A stretch of DNA of 64,000 bases from Pratylenchus scribneri (GCA_030063045.1 JAQSEB010000004.1:2728001-2792000), one strand, 5' to 3'. Shown: positions 32,401 through 44,850, counted from the stretch's first letter. The notes: generated from the sequence alone by a model not told the origin. Translations and numbers: made by a program.

Positions 32401-35400
32401 CCATAATTTTAAATTGAATACAAATACAAATTTCCTCATTCCACAGGAAAGAAGCCGTGACGTCCTGCAGACCATTTCACGTTATTACAGCAACACCTTC
32501 AGCGATTTTGAGAAGCAAGATGGAATAAACCTATTTTTGGGCGTGTTCCGGTCAGTTAAATATTTAAATTATTTAAAAAATCAAAAAAATTTATTCACAT
32601 AAATTTTCCACACACGGGATAAATGATGGGGATGGGTCAGCAAATTTTTGGGTCACACAAATTTATTAGCGACGGCGGCGATAACCAATGTTAAATAGGT
32701 ACGAATGGCGGATGTGCGAAGACTAGACCATATTTTTGGGGCTAAAAGAAAAGCAGAAAAAGATTATTTTGTATTACAAAAATTGAATATGATTTTTGAC
32801 AATGCAGAGGAATGAATGAGAGAATAGGGAACAAAAAGCGCATCTCAGTTTTGTGAAATACCCACAACAAAATGTTCACGTTTTGGATGTTTTTTTACTC
32901 ATCAATTCCCCAAAAATTCACGCCTTTTGTCCAGCCTTTTTTGGCTGCTGTTCGGCCATCGCTTTTGCCTGGCATTGCTGATAATTTCCATAAAGTGCCT
33001 TAAAAGTGGACAAATAATTTCCTCAATTTATCCAAATATAAACTGACCAGCATTTGTTCATGCAATTGGACCAACCGTTGGGCATAGCCCGCATGGCAAG
33101 CGTCCATGGCCTCATTCATTGCCTCATCTGGCAAAAAAAAATAAAAAAAATTGAATGATTATGTTGGAATTAGAATACTGACCGCCCATGGAAAGTTCCC
33201 CAACAATTCCACGTCCAACACCGCCAAATTCGGCTGATTGCCGTTTTGAACCTCCATGTTGGAGAAGGGCAAATGGCGAAGCGCCGGCCGCCGATCTTTT
33301 GCCCCAACCATCGGAAAATGTCATTTGGGCATTGGCTAGGAGGCTCACGCCCAACAAAATGGCCAAACCAAAGAGAACATTTGAGGAAGAGAATTTTTGC
33401 TGCATTTTTGTAGAGGATTTTTTTAATGGAAAGCGATTGGACACTTTTTGCCGAAGATGAAGATTCAAGTAATCTAAACGTGAAATGACATTTTATACCG
33501 ATATTGGAATAAAAAATGGAATAATTCAAAGGATAGTGAAATGTAGAAGTGAAATAATTAAAAAAAGTAAGCCAGCAAAGATTTTTGTCCGAGGACATCC
33601 AATTCTAAGCTTAAACATTTTAATGGCATTTAAATTTACACAGTTTGTGTATTTAAATGCTCCGCTGATACTTTAAAGCGATAAAATTGTTGAGTGAATG
33701 CGTTAACCAGACTGTTGCTGGTTTGGTAACCAATTTTGGAATGCCTTCTGATTCCACTTAATTGGAGGACGGAGGAGGGCAATTATGCAAATTGCACCTC
33801 AAACTGCCCGAATGGCAATGAAAAATATCATCGAAACGAAAAATGTAACTGCTGTTTGCTGTAAGCAAAAAACTCATTGGATTTAGATTTAGAGGTCCCA
33901 AGATTCTAATCCCTTATGCAAATTACCCCAGAAATTGTTGGGAGGAACACGCGTTAATTTGCTGGCCATGTTCATTTGTGTATTGTGTTGATATCATTTT
34001 TGTGCCATTTTCCCCGGCATATTTGATTAAATTGGTGCTCTGACTCTATGCTCATGTTCAATTTTATCCTCAACGTTTTGTTGGATTTAATTGAGCCGAT
34101 GAGAGGCCTAAATGAACCAAAAACTACGCTTCTATGCGCATTAGCCCATTAATTTGCAAAAAAAAATATTCTTGGGAAAAAACACGCCATTTTTAAATGG
34201 AAAGTGATTCTAACAATTCCTATTGGAAAATTTACTCGGTAACTTCACTAAATGGAAATGGAGAATTAAAAATTAGGATGAGAGGATCCTCTCTCATCCG
34301 CCCTTCCTTATTTTGCACTTCTTACGGTTCTAAACACTCTTGAGTTATTAAATTGGCCAACGAGAAGATGGGATTGAAAAGCGGGAAGGAGGATGAGCCA
34401 TCTCTCACAGTGCATTCCGGAAGAAGCAATTCCTTCTTATCCTCTCAGCTTTCATCACTAATTTAATGGGGAAGGTGGGAACATTTTGGATTAAAAGAAA
34501 CGAAAATTTTTTTCCCTCGGATTAAAGAGAGGAAGGATAACTTTCCCTCTAAAACACATCATCCCTTCCTCTTCCTTGAGGATGTTTTCATCTCAAACTA
34601 AGCGAAAGGGAAGCGCGGGAGAAGATGGCCTATGTCTATGGCCATGGCCACCCTCATCCCCTCACCCCACCCCACCCATATTGATGTCGGCCAATTTGTC
34701 TTTTCGATGAACATTTGATGGAAATTGGATGGGATGGGACACACCGCCCCATCAAAACATAAAATTGCGGCCAATGTGACGAGGAAAGGGCAAGCGTGGC
34801 CAAAATTGAGGATTAGAAGGGCAAAAATGAGGGCTGAATTGTGTTTATTTGATGATTGATGGGAATCGGAAGGATGAGAGAGGGGAATTGATGGCCATTT
34901 TCAGCACTTAAAAATAGGCTTGCTTAAATGGCATCATTTTTTATTGCGGCGTTGGTGTTTATGGGGCCAAAAATTGATGCTTGTGGTGTTCCATCCATCC
35001 TAATTTATGACCTTTTTGGGCCAGCTCATTTTTTTGACATTTAAGTAATACCCAATTCACTCTAAAAGTTCAAAAGTTTAGAAAAGGGAAATTGCGTTTT
35101 AATGTAAATTTTTGGTAAAAAAGATGTACTTTTTGTTTTGGTTTTCGAGTAAAAATGCAAATTCCAAAGAATTTTTTAAACAAAAAAATCACCGGGTATA
35201 AAAGCCCAAAAATGAAAAGTTGGTTCAAATTTCCAAGAGGAAAAAGAACAATGAAAAGAAGGAGGAAAGATGGCAAACAAAAGGCAGCGTAATAATAATA
35301 AATTTGGATGAAATTTTTGGTCAAGTTTGGAAACAAATAAAAAAGTCAACCATACATCTTATGGATGAATAAACAAATTACATCATTAGGGAGCGGATTT

Positions 35401-38400
35401 TAGGGTTCAACCTATTTTTGTGAATTTATTTCATATTTTTTACGTAATTTTTTGACCTATTTTTACCAATTTTTGCACTTTACGGGGAAAATTTCGTTAG
35501 AAAAATACAAATTAAATATCAAAAATTACCTATTTTAACTTTTGGGGCTCCCAAACTTTTGGCAAATTTTACCAAAAAATCTAAATCATATTCTGCGATT
35601 TTTGAGACCTAAAAATCCGCCGCTCTACACATCACATCATTTGCTGCCTTCTTACAAATTTTTGAACTTTGAAAATTGGAAGAAAATTCCATTTTGACAC
35701 AAATTCCGCATTAAAACTCAAAAAAAAGCATTTCCGGCCCAGTTTCCTTCCAAAAAATGACCCATTGTAGGCCAAAATCCGCCCTCTAAAATGTGTCCTA
35801 AAATGGGGACCGCTCTTTAATTGTGAGGCCATTCTCCCCATCGGGCATAAAAGATGTTGTTTTTTTGAGAGAGGAATTTTGGCATTTATAAAATTCAACA
35901 CAAATGATGCAATTTTGTTGGGTGAATAAAATGAATGGATGGGAAGACTCATTCCACCCAAATTGCACTCATTTACTTTGTTCAAAAATTTTAATATTTT
36001 ATTCAAAAAATTTTTGAGGAGTCTTTGGATTTGAAAGATTGAAAAGAGAAAATGGAGGAGGATTAATGAATCATGAAAAATGGATTTGGCCACATGAATT
36101 CAGGGGGAAGGGAGGGGGAAAGATTTAAGAGAAATTTGCCATATGGTTTAAAAATGGTCATTTTTAGGAGAGGGAAGTTGGGAAATTTGAGTTTTTGGAT
36201 GGGAAGAACATAAGAAAAAATGGTAGGATTATAATGAAATGATGAAAATTGGGTTTGGCCACCTAACTAAATTGAGAGCTAATGGAAATTGAAAATATGA
36301 AAAATATCCAAATATTGGGACATTTTTAAACGGTTTAAAAATGGCCATTTATAGGAGAGGGAAAGATTTGTGAAAAAAAAGCAGGGAACGGGGATGGCAT
36401 TTTTTTTGAATGTGAATCGAATATAAGTGGGAATAAACATATTTCCAACCTTTTAATGCACATTTTCTGTGCTCATTCGGCACGAAAAGATGGGAATAAA
36501 CATGGGTGAAGGGGTTTTGGCCGCGTTGAGTGGGTGGAAATTGGAAAATGAATCAAGCAGAAATAAATTTTTATGCACAAATGTGTCTTAAAAATGCTGG
36601 AATGGAAATTTAAGATGAGGAATTTTCGGTGAAAATTAAAATTGGATTTTAAAGTGTGGGAATTTGGTTAGCACCGAGGACAAAATTTAATTTTACACAC
36701 ACAAATTTTTTCCACCCACATTTTCAGTCTGAAAATTGAAAATTGTTCTCAAATTTCAGCCCCAAATATTCACTGAATTATAAAGTGCTTTTTAAAATCA
36801 TTTTTTTGGTGCCTTTTATGAGGGGAATTCTGGGAAATTTTGAATGGAATTTGTGATTTGTGAAGCCAGAAATTGGCAAAAAAAAATGATTTCATTTATG
36901 ATTTGTGGAACTATTTTAATTCAATGGTACCAAATTTTTTGATGGTTTAATTGAATAAAGTGGATCCAAAAATGGCAAATGGAATACTTAATCAGAAAAT
37001 ATTAAATTAAATTGGAACAAAAATTTCATTTACCAATTAATTTAATATCCAGAATAAAAACACAAACTAAAACATTTAAATCGGCTAATCGAACTTTACG
37101 GCCTTTACGAAAAACTAAATTAGTACACAATGCCCATCCTCCAAAATTTAAATCTTAGCTTAAAATCCAAGAAAATCCTCCGAAATCCTTATTAGAATTT
37201 TATTCTTCAGCCGTAAATTTTACTCTATTATTATTATCATCATTTTTTTAAATCATTTTGGTTATAGACAGAAATTTCGGGGCCGCAAATAAGAAAAAAT
37301 ATTTTTAATTTTTTATTTATTTTTAAATTCAATTTTATATTTCAGTGTCCAAAAAGGACAACCCCCAATTTGGGCTGGCGGCTCGGACCATTATTTGCAT
37401 TTTCCCATTGGCCCACCAAAATGCAATGAATTTTTGCGCTGGAGTGTGGCAGTCAGTTCGGACAATGAGCAGGATGATGAAGAGGAGGAGGATTTACTCG
37501 AGGACAAAGAATTCCAGGATTGGATTGCGGTGAAGGCCAGAGAGGGCCAAGATATTCGGCTGGACAACAATTGGGGTAAGAGGCGAGGAATTTAATTAGA
37601 TTATGAATATTCGAGAAATTTTTTGGATGCAAAGAACGGAAATTTGCTATCCTCCTTTGACTTTATATTTATAGGAACATAAAACATTTTGAGAAGGAAA
37701 TATCTACCGTATATATTAGGTAAATTCCTTGAGAATACAAAATTCGATCATTTCCTCTTAAAAATCACCCTTGGGATTTTCTTTTAAAATAAAATCCACA
37801 AAGATTCATCGGCCCAGAATTCGAAAAACAATCTTTTTTATAGGTTGGACATAGTTTTGGTTAGGGCTTAAAGTTGGGTTTATGGCCAAGATTGGGTTTA
37901 GGCTTTAGGGCTAGGGCTTCTGATTTGGCAAAGTATTGACAAAAAAAAAATTATGTCACGAAAAATTTTTCAACAATTTTAATTTTCACAAAAATTTGAT
38001 TTGAAACCAACTACAAAATCTAATAGTTAATTTTCATCCAGTTGAAATTGATTCCGACATTGCCAGCCAAACACCCTCAATCGAAGATGGAAAAGATAAG
38101 GAGGAATGCGACACGGATGACCTGTTCGCATTGGCCCATCGCACATTTGAACTGACCAGTTTGGAGCATTTGTGCCGTCAAAATCAACAAATGCAATTTC
38201 GAAGGCCAATTGTGCTGGAGGCTGTGGAACAAGGCCAACAAAGTAGCACATTCATGTGGATGTTTAAAGTGGGTGAATTCACATTTATTCCAGTACATAA
38301 TAATCCCCCCCCTCCCCTCTAGAGCGAACATTCACCCTCTCCACCGCCTCCGCCATATTCGCCAAGAAAGGGAAGCAATGCGAGCATTTTGTCAGCAGCA

Positions 38401-41400
38401 GGCCAATCCCATCAAGTGGTACTTTCCTCATTGGCCGCCGGCACAGCCTCAATTGTTCGGGCCAAAGGGGAAAATGGCGGCAGTAGAGGAGGCCAAAAGA
38501 AACGAGAAGACAATAATGGCCAACATCGAAAAAGGGAACGGGCCTCACTCCTTTTGGCCAACCAAGAAGAGGATGATGAAGAAGGGGACGATGATGTGGC
38601 TGATGAATTCGATGGAGAAGAGGTGGGGGCAGAAGAGGAAAAAGTACAAGATGGAGGCGGAATATTTGGTCGATTGGCGGCGGATGAACGCCAAAAACAC
38701 CAACAAATTATGGCCAATTCATCGGAAACAGCGGCGATTGCGGCGGCGGCCATTGAAGAGGAACAACATTTGGCGGATGAGCCGGATTTGTTGTACATTG
38801 AGGACAGAAATAATGTTATCCATGCAAATCAAAATCCTCTGCACAAATATGAAGGTGGGTTATTTAATTTTTATATTTTAATTCGGGGAAAATTCCCTTT
38901 CACATTTTAATAGTCGCAATGACAATCTTAAAATTACAACAATCTTAGAATTACAATTCGCATTACAAATTAGAATTAAATTACAACTTAGAATTACAAT
39001 TCGTAATTACAATTACAATTTAGAATTACAATTCGCAATTACAATTACAATTTAGATTTTACAATTACAATTCGCAATTACAATTACAATTTAGAATTAC
39101 AATTACAACTTAGAATTACAATTACAATTTAGAATTACAATTCGCAATTACAATTACAATTTAGATTTTACAATTACAATTCGCAATTACAATTACAACT
39201 TAGAATTACAATTACAATTCGCAATTACAATTACAACTTAGAATTACAATTACAATTTAGAATTACAATTACAATTCGCAATTACAATTACAATTTAGAA
39301 TTACAATTACAATTCGCAATTACAATTACAATTTAGAATTACAATTACAATTAGCAATTACAATTACAACTTAGAATTACAATTACAATTTAGAATTACA
39401 ATTACAATTCGCAATTACAATTACAATTTAGAATTACAATTACAATTCGCAATTACAATTACAATTTAGAATTACAATTACAATTAGCAATTACAATTAC
39501 AACTTAGAATTACAATTACAATTTAGAATTACAATTACAATTTAGAATTACAATTACAATTTAGAATTACAATTACAATTCGCAATTACAATTACAATTT
39601 AGAATTACAATTACAATTTAGAATTACAATTACAATTCGCAATTACAATTACAATTTAGAATTACAATTACAATTTAGAATTACAATTACAATTTAGAAT
39701 TACAATTACAATTCGCAATTACAATTACAATTTAGAATTACAATTACAATTCGCAATTACAATTACAATTTAGAATTACAATTACAATTCGCAATTACAA
39801 TTACAATTCGCAATTACAATTACAATTTAGAATTACAATTACAATTTAGAATTACAATTACAATTTAGAATTACAATTACAATTCGCAATTACAATTACA
39901 ATTTAGAATTACAATTACAATTTAGAATTACAATTACAATTCGCAATTACAATTACAATTTAGAATTACAATTACAATTCGCAATTACAATTACAATTTA
40001 GAATTACAATTACAATTTAGAATTACAATTACAATTCGCAATTACAATTACAATTTAGAATTACAATTACAATTTAGAATTACAATTACAATTTAGAATT
40101 ACAATTACAATTCGCAATTACAATTACAATTTAGAATTACAATTACAATTTAGAATTACAATTACAATTTAGAATTACAATTACAATTTAGAATTACAAT
40201 TACAATTCGCAATTACAATTACAATTTAGAATTACAATTACAATTTAGAATTACAATTACAATTCGCAATTACAATTACAATTTAGAATTACAATTACAA
40301 TTTAGAATTACAATTACAATTCGCAATTACAATTACAATTTAGAATTACAATTACAATTTAGAATTACAATTACAATTCGCAATTACAATTACAATTTAG
40401 AATTACAATTACAATTCGCAATTACAATTACAACTTAGAATTACAATTACAATTTAGAATTACAATTACAATTCGCAATTACAATTACAATTTAGAATTA
40501 CAATTACAATTTAGAATTACAATTACAATTTAGAATTACAATTACAATTCGCAATTACAATTACAACTTAGAATTACAATTACAATTCACAATTACAACT
40601 TAGAATTACAATTACAATTCACAATTACAACTTAGAATTACAATTACAATTCACAATTACAACTTAGAATTACAATTACAATTCACAATTACAACTTAGA
40701 ATTACAATTACAATTCACAATTACAACTTAGAATTACAATTACAATTCACAATTACAACTTAGAATTACAATTACAATTCACAATTACAACTTAGAATTA
40801 CAATTACAATTCACAATTACAACTTAGAATTACAATTCGCAATTACAATTACGATCTTAAAATTACAATCACATAACAGAATTAATCAATTTTATTTATT
40901 AAAACACATATAATTGAAATATTATATATTTTTTCTTAATTAATCAAAAAGTATAATTTATAAAATATTTTATTTATTTTTAATTTATTTGAATATTAAC
41001 AAATTTTCTAAAATAAAATAAATTCAAAGTATATTAATATAAACAAAATCACCAAAGAAATAATTCAATCAAAAATTATGTCCAAAATCTTCAATTTAAT
41101 TAGTGGAAATATTTATAATTTCCTTTGCAGCTCTTCTCAATGGCCAATGCAAACAAAATGCTGGCAGCCAGCCTCAAAAGATGGAACAATTGGGACTTGG
41201 CACTGGGCTGAAATCATCGGGCCAAGTCTATTTTGGTCGTCCAAGTTCTGCCATCGCCGATCAATTGTTGCCAATATCGGACCGTGACATTGCCCTATAT
41301 GGGCGATATGGTAAGATTAAATGGGAAAAATATAAATATATTTATTTATTAATAAATATAATTTTTATTATTATATTTTAAGCATCTGCGGCACACGGTG

Positions 41401-42393
41401 TTTTCGAACGGCACAATTTACGAAGAGAAAGGCGGCCAACCGTTTGGAAGTTGCCAAACCCGTTGAAAAGCATTCGGGTCAGTCCTCAAAAGCATTAAAT
41501 ATGGATATTATTTAATTTGCCAAAAACTTTTGGTATAGAAAAATACCATTTTTAGGCCGTTTAACTTGACCAGGGCTTCTTTAAGCATTGGCATTTCTAT
41601 TCTCCTAGAACAGCAACCCTAAACTAAGCTATATACTCTATTGAATTCATCACCATCTAATAATTCCACACACTGACAAGGTAGAAATATAATCCCCCAT
41701 GGGGTATTAAAAGAATATATAATATACGGTATATGGTCTCAAAAAATAATATTTTCCGCTACAAAAATTTATGGTAAATATTGGCTAATTAAATAATTTC
41801 TCCACTAAATTTTCACACAAAAATAATTTGCCCCTTCCTTCGCATTTCAGCGCCCTCCAATCATTGCCGCCGCCCCATCTTCACCGCAACAATCCGGTCG
41901 TTCAACGCCAATCACAAACAAAAACAGCAACGGCAATAGCAATTCACCGGCCATTTCGGCCCATAACCGTAAACAATCCTTATTAATGAACAGCAGTGGA
42001 AGTAAACGGCGGAATTCGGACCAGATTGCTGCTGCTGCTGCCTCCTCAACAAACAATCAACATTCTTCAACCACAAATTCACCAATCAAAAGGGGCAACG
42101 AATTTGTTGGGCCACCAAATCGACGAAGGCCCCCATCGACGGCCACTTCCCCATTTCGCAAGGACTTTTCCCGCCTAGGACCGGTCTTCGAATTCCGACC
42201 GGCCTTTTTCACGGTGGACTCCGCTTTTCACACAGAGCTGGGCGACATTCCACCGGAATCGCTTCAACTTTACCGAAAACGTGTTGATGAAGTGCAACGG
42301 CCATTGAGGGGGGATAAACAGCGGGAGAAGGAAGTTATGGCCAAGGAAAATGATGGAGGAAAAGGCGAAGGATTGTTGATTATGGCCAAATGA
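26439..42393 (+). CDS. fig-4: FIG4/SAC3-type polyphosphoinositide phosphatase
   Basis: FIG4 removes the 5-phosphate of PI(3,5)P2 and works with the PIKFYVE kinase and VAC14 on endolysosomal membranes. Nineteen exons give a continuous frame of 1202 codons: 26439-26595, 26642-26683, 27037-27164, 27215-27352, 27798-27980, 28682-28724, 28776-29041, 29364-29441, 29830-29925, 30256-30405, 30940-31287, 31473-31541, 32447-32550, 37346-37575, 38042-38268, 38323-38854, 41131-41310, 41383-41477 and 41851-42393. Family landmarks in order: [66 protein letters not shown], the CX5RT catalytic motif CVDCLDRTN at residues 487-495, and [20 protein letters not shown]. The Sac domain is intact. The protein is about 300 residues longer than human FIG4, mainly through acidic and low-complexity sequence after the Sac domain. 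The family's conserved tail motif appears as [11 protein letters not shown], followed by a Ser/Asn/Pro-rich end. Intron 10 uses a GC donor. Confidence 0.92.
28117..28150 (-). pseudogene. tRNA-like fragment
   Basis: On the minus strand GGTCTCGGGTTCGAATCCA followed by CCCCGAGGACA resembles a T arm plus 3' acceptor. The 5' half has no matching acceptor strand and no good D arm, so it is probably a decayed tRNA or tRNA-derived repeat end. It lies in intron 5 of fig-4. Confidence 0.4.
28195..28660 (+). repeat. 54-bp tandem repeat in fig-4 intron 5
   Basis: Four near-identical units, each with AAGCTTGAAAAAATTTCAAG and ATATAAGGTTAAAATTTTTC, have a period of 54 bp (AAGCTT at 28328, 28382, 28436 and 28490). 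Degenerate AAAATTTTCAAAAAATT units flank them. The 75-codon minus-strand frame at 28309-28536 is the repeat translated and is not a gene. Confidence 0.93.
29950..30235. repeat. Short AATAATAGCCCC repeats in fig-4 intron 9
   Basis: The words TCTGAAAAATAATAGCC and AATAATAGCCCCATTT recur at about 30000-30025, 30100-30130 and 30160-30205. They enclose the palindrome TAGCCCCGGGGCTA at about 30116. The block ACGGTATAT also appears near 41702, in fig-4 intron 18. This is probably a degenerate dispersed element. Confidence 0.5.
30757..30829 (+). tRNA. tRNA-Asn (anticodon GTT)
   Basis: A full cloverleaf starts GCTCTTG and ends CAGGAGC plus discriminator G. The D arm is GGCGCAATGGTTAGCGC. The anticodon stem TTTGG/CCAAA encloses CTGTTAA, so the anticodon is GTT. 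The T arm is GTTGGTTCGAGTCCAAC. It sits inside intron 10 of fig-4, in the same orientation as the host gene. All stems pair, so it is probably active. Confidence 0.95.
31745..32335 (+). repeat. TTGTAA-type satellite in fig-4 intron 12
   Basis: A short unit, GATTGTAATTGTAATTTGC, repeats with a 19-bp period over most of the array, with AGTTGTAA variants at both edges. The orientation is opposite to the 38905-40870 array in the same gene. Confidence 0.95.
32918..33405 (-). CDS. nlp-47: AKH/GnRH-like neuropeptide precursor (NLP-47 type)
   Basis: Three exons, 33405-33183, 33127-33048 and 32998-32918, join in phase to 127 residues. Residues 1-26 ([10 protein letters not shown] to SLLANA) form a signal peptide. 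It is followed directly by [11 protein letters not shown] (27-37). Cleavage at KR, with Gly-35 as amide donor and cyclised Gln-27, would give [14 protein letters not shown], an octapeptide of the adipokinetic hormone/red-pigment-concentrating hormone type. A further SKR site follows at residues 53-55. The remaining precursor contains two cysteines (85 and 110) flanking a helical segment, as in AKH precursor-related peptides. In C. elegans the counterpart NLP-47 acts through a GnRH/AKH-receptor-like GPCR. An in-frame ATG 21 codons upstream (33468) exists but would bury the signal peptide, so I prefer 33405. The whole gene lies antisense in intron 13 of fig-4. Confidence 0.9.
33406..37345. other. 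Rest of fig-4 intron 13, upstream of the nlp-47-like gene
   Basis: About 3.9 kb of intron without a further supported exon. It should hold the promoter of the antisense neuropeptide gene. Pyrimidine/purine-rich blocks with CCTCTCTCATCC-like words lie at about 34280-34660. Frames at 35070-35336 and 35632-36093 (minus) are A/T-rich and lack motifs. Confidence 0.4.
38905..40870 (-). repeat. Large AATTACAATTACAA satellite in fig-4 intron 16
   Basis: Nearly 2 kb of units reading AATTACAATTACAATTTAGA or AATTACAATTACAATTCGCA, mixed in an irregular order. The tail (40570-40820) is a regular run of CAATTCACAATTACAACTTA variants. It is the reverse complement of the arrays at 31745 and 56235 and makes up most of a 2.3-kb intron. 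Confidence 0.97.
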
Positions 42394-42540
42394 TATTTTT
42401 TAATTATTAACATTCCAAATATTTTTTGTGCCTTTTCCCATTTTTCTTCAATTTCTGTGATCATTTTTTACTATTTTATATGTAAATTTTTTTTGTAAAA
42501 TGTTATTTGAAAAAAAGTTATGAGAATATTTAATTTACCG

Positions 42541-42546
42541 AATAAA
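42541..42546 (+). promoter_or_regulatory. Poly(A) signal of fig-4
   Basis: AATAAA lies 148 bases after the fig-4 stop codon. Confidence 0.45.
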
Positions 42547-43810
42547 AAATGACTAAATTTACAGAAATTTTTTCATGTCGAAAAATATTCTTTTTTGAGA
42601 CAATATAGTAATTTAGCCCCTAAACAAATTGTGGGATTAAAATTAGGATTTAATTTCTGGCCCTTTTGATAAAATTTTGCCCATTTTTAGTACATTGAAT
42701 GACTCTGCCTAAACATCTAATTTTTATCTGCTGAATTCACTGGCCTAGGATTTTATGGCCCTAAAATCTTTTTTTGCCTGCACTTTTGGCCATAGTCAAT
42801 ATCTCCTTATAGAATTGGCCTAAAAATACGAATCTAAACATCATTTTATGGGCTTTCATTTTGGTAAACGTTTTCTAGGTCAACTTTAATTAAAGGTCAC
42901 AAATATTTAAGGTGAGGGATTTTCCATTATTAGCCCTCGAAGGATAAAAATATTACAGAAAATTGATTTGGGGACAAATTTTATGGCTTCAAAAAAATAA
43001 AAATTTTAACATGAAAAATTTTTCTTCAAATTCAGCCATTTTTCTGCAATTTAATACACTTCCAAAAAATTTTTCCATTTTTTCATATCCCCCCCCCTTA
43101 AAAAATGATTGTTCCCTATGAAATTGTTCCCTATGAAGGAGGTGGACTTCAACAATGGATGTGGATTTGGGTGGATAATTTTTGATGATGAATCCCAGCG
43201 GTTCCCACCGGATTTTTGCCTCCCCTTTCTCTCCAACTCTTGTTTTGTGTCCACTCAACCGCGCATCCATCCATTCGCCCACCCATTTTTACGATCAAAG
43301 CCAAAACACAAAAGCCTCCCTGGATCTGGAGAATGGCTGGAAATGACCGCTCGGCAAAATTTAAGAGGGAGGATGGCCGATTCCAGTCCGGCTCCCACAG
43401 TCCCATTCTCCGCTTCTTCCAGAGAAAATCTCACCCATGTTCCCGAGAGGAATGGGAAAAAGCGGATTTGGCGGATTTGAGGTGGTGGGGGGATTTGAGA
43501 TATCTGCTGGAACTGGGATAAGGAAAAAAACAATGTTTAAATTTTGGAGGCCCAATGTCCATTCCTCTTCTTCTCGCATTTTCATCAGGCAGCAGAGGCC
43601 TCATCGGCAACTTAACCAACCTGCTTGTGCAGCCTAGCCATCTCTTCCTCCCAATCCTCCAAAAATGAACACATTTTGTGTGCTTAATCCGCGAAAATCC
43701 CCAACCCTTTTTTGCATCATTTTTACCAAAATCGCAGAAATTGGGCCTTTTGTAGCTGATTTTTTTTGGCAAATATTCGCGAAATAGGATATTTCAATTA
43801 CAGGGACCAT
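42547..43810. mobile_element. Family 2 palindromic remnants and intergenic DNA
   Basis: Facing arms like TCATGTCGAAAAATATTC at about 42573 and ATGAAAAATTTTTCTTCAAATTC at about 43011 are diverged ends of the family 2 type. The overlapping open frames on both strands at 43100-43770 lack motifs and are not called. Confidence 0.4.
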
Positions 43811-43812
43811 TC

Positions 43813-44850
43813 TGTTGGCCATAGCTCAACAAGGAAGCAACCAATTTTGGAAGGCGATATGCCATTTTAAAGCACTAAATGTCTTCTAAAAAGTGGCCTA
43901 TCGTCTTCCTATATTGGATAATACCTCATTAGGATAAAAGCCAAAAAGCTAGAATTGATGAAAGATGAATGTTTCAGGATATTTCATTACCTGGGGTCAT
44001 TCTTTTGGCCTTATCTCTCCACAATTCCGGAAGGTGATATGCCATTTGAAAGCCCTAAATGTCCTCTAAAAAGTAGCTTTTCGCCTTAAAAAATTGATTA
44101 ATGCTACATGAGATAAGAGCGAAAAAGCTAGAATTGATGAGCGAATCAGTATATTTCCACTATCTGAGCTCTCCTTTTGGCCATAACTCAACGAGGAAGC
44201 AACCAATTTAGGAAGACGATATGCCATTTTAAAGCACTAAATGTCTTCTAAAAAGTAGCTTATCGCCTTCAAAATTGGCCAATGCCTCATTAGGATAAAA
44301 GCCAAAAAGCTAGAATTGATGAATGTTTCAGGATATTTCGTTACCTGGGGTCATTCTTTTGGTCATAGCTCAACAAGGAAGTAACCAATTTTGGAAGGCG
44401 ATATGTCATTTGAAAGCCCTAATAAATCTCCCCTAAAAAGTGGCCTATCGCCTTCCCAAATTGGCTAATGCCACATTGAAATAAGAGCCAAAAAACTAAA
44501 TTTAAAGAGCGAATCAGTAATTATCCACTATCTGAGCTGTTCTTTTGGCCATAACTCAAAAAGGAAGCAACCAATTTAGGAAGGGGATATGTCATTTGAA
44601 AGCCCTAAATGTCTTTCTAAAAGTTGCCACACTAACTTTTGAATTATTTAAAAAATTTTGTAAATTAGCGGCTTTTCCTCAAAATTAGGGTTTATTGCAC
44701 TCAAAGACATGTAACTTTTTTTAAAGCCAGGATTTCATAAAATTTAAAAGTGCCCAATTATAGAGGACACTTTTGGCTTTCGAATGGTATATTCCCTTCC
44801 TGAATTAGGTAAAGCCTCGCTGAACTATAGACAATAGAGTGGTCCAATTC
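43813..44850 (+). repeat. Tandem array of family 1 half-units, about 185 bp each
   Basis: Five successive left arms start near 43817, 44005, 44175, 44360 and 44545. Each reads like TTGGCCATAACTCAACGAGG, then GGCGATATGCCATTTGAAAG. The first four are joined head to tail by a spacer containing AAAAAGCTAGAATTGATGA. The last copy is followed by a normal element middle and a right arm ending near 44840. A dispersed element seems to have turned into a small satellite here. Confidence 0.75.

Noticed and set aside
32447..40870. CRISPR array-like regular repeats in the window
   Set aside because: The regular arrays are short-unit satellites without unique spacers, in a eukaryotic genome.
43109..43772. 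Several 90-120 codon frames on both strands
   Set aside because: They overlap each other on opposite strands and show no motifs or in-phase splice partners.
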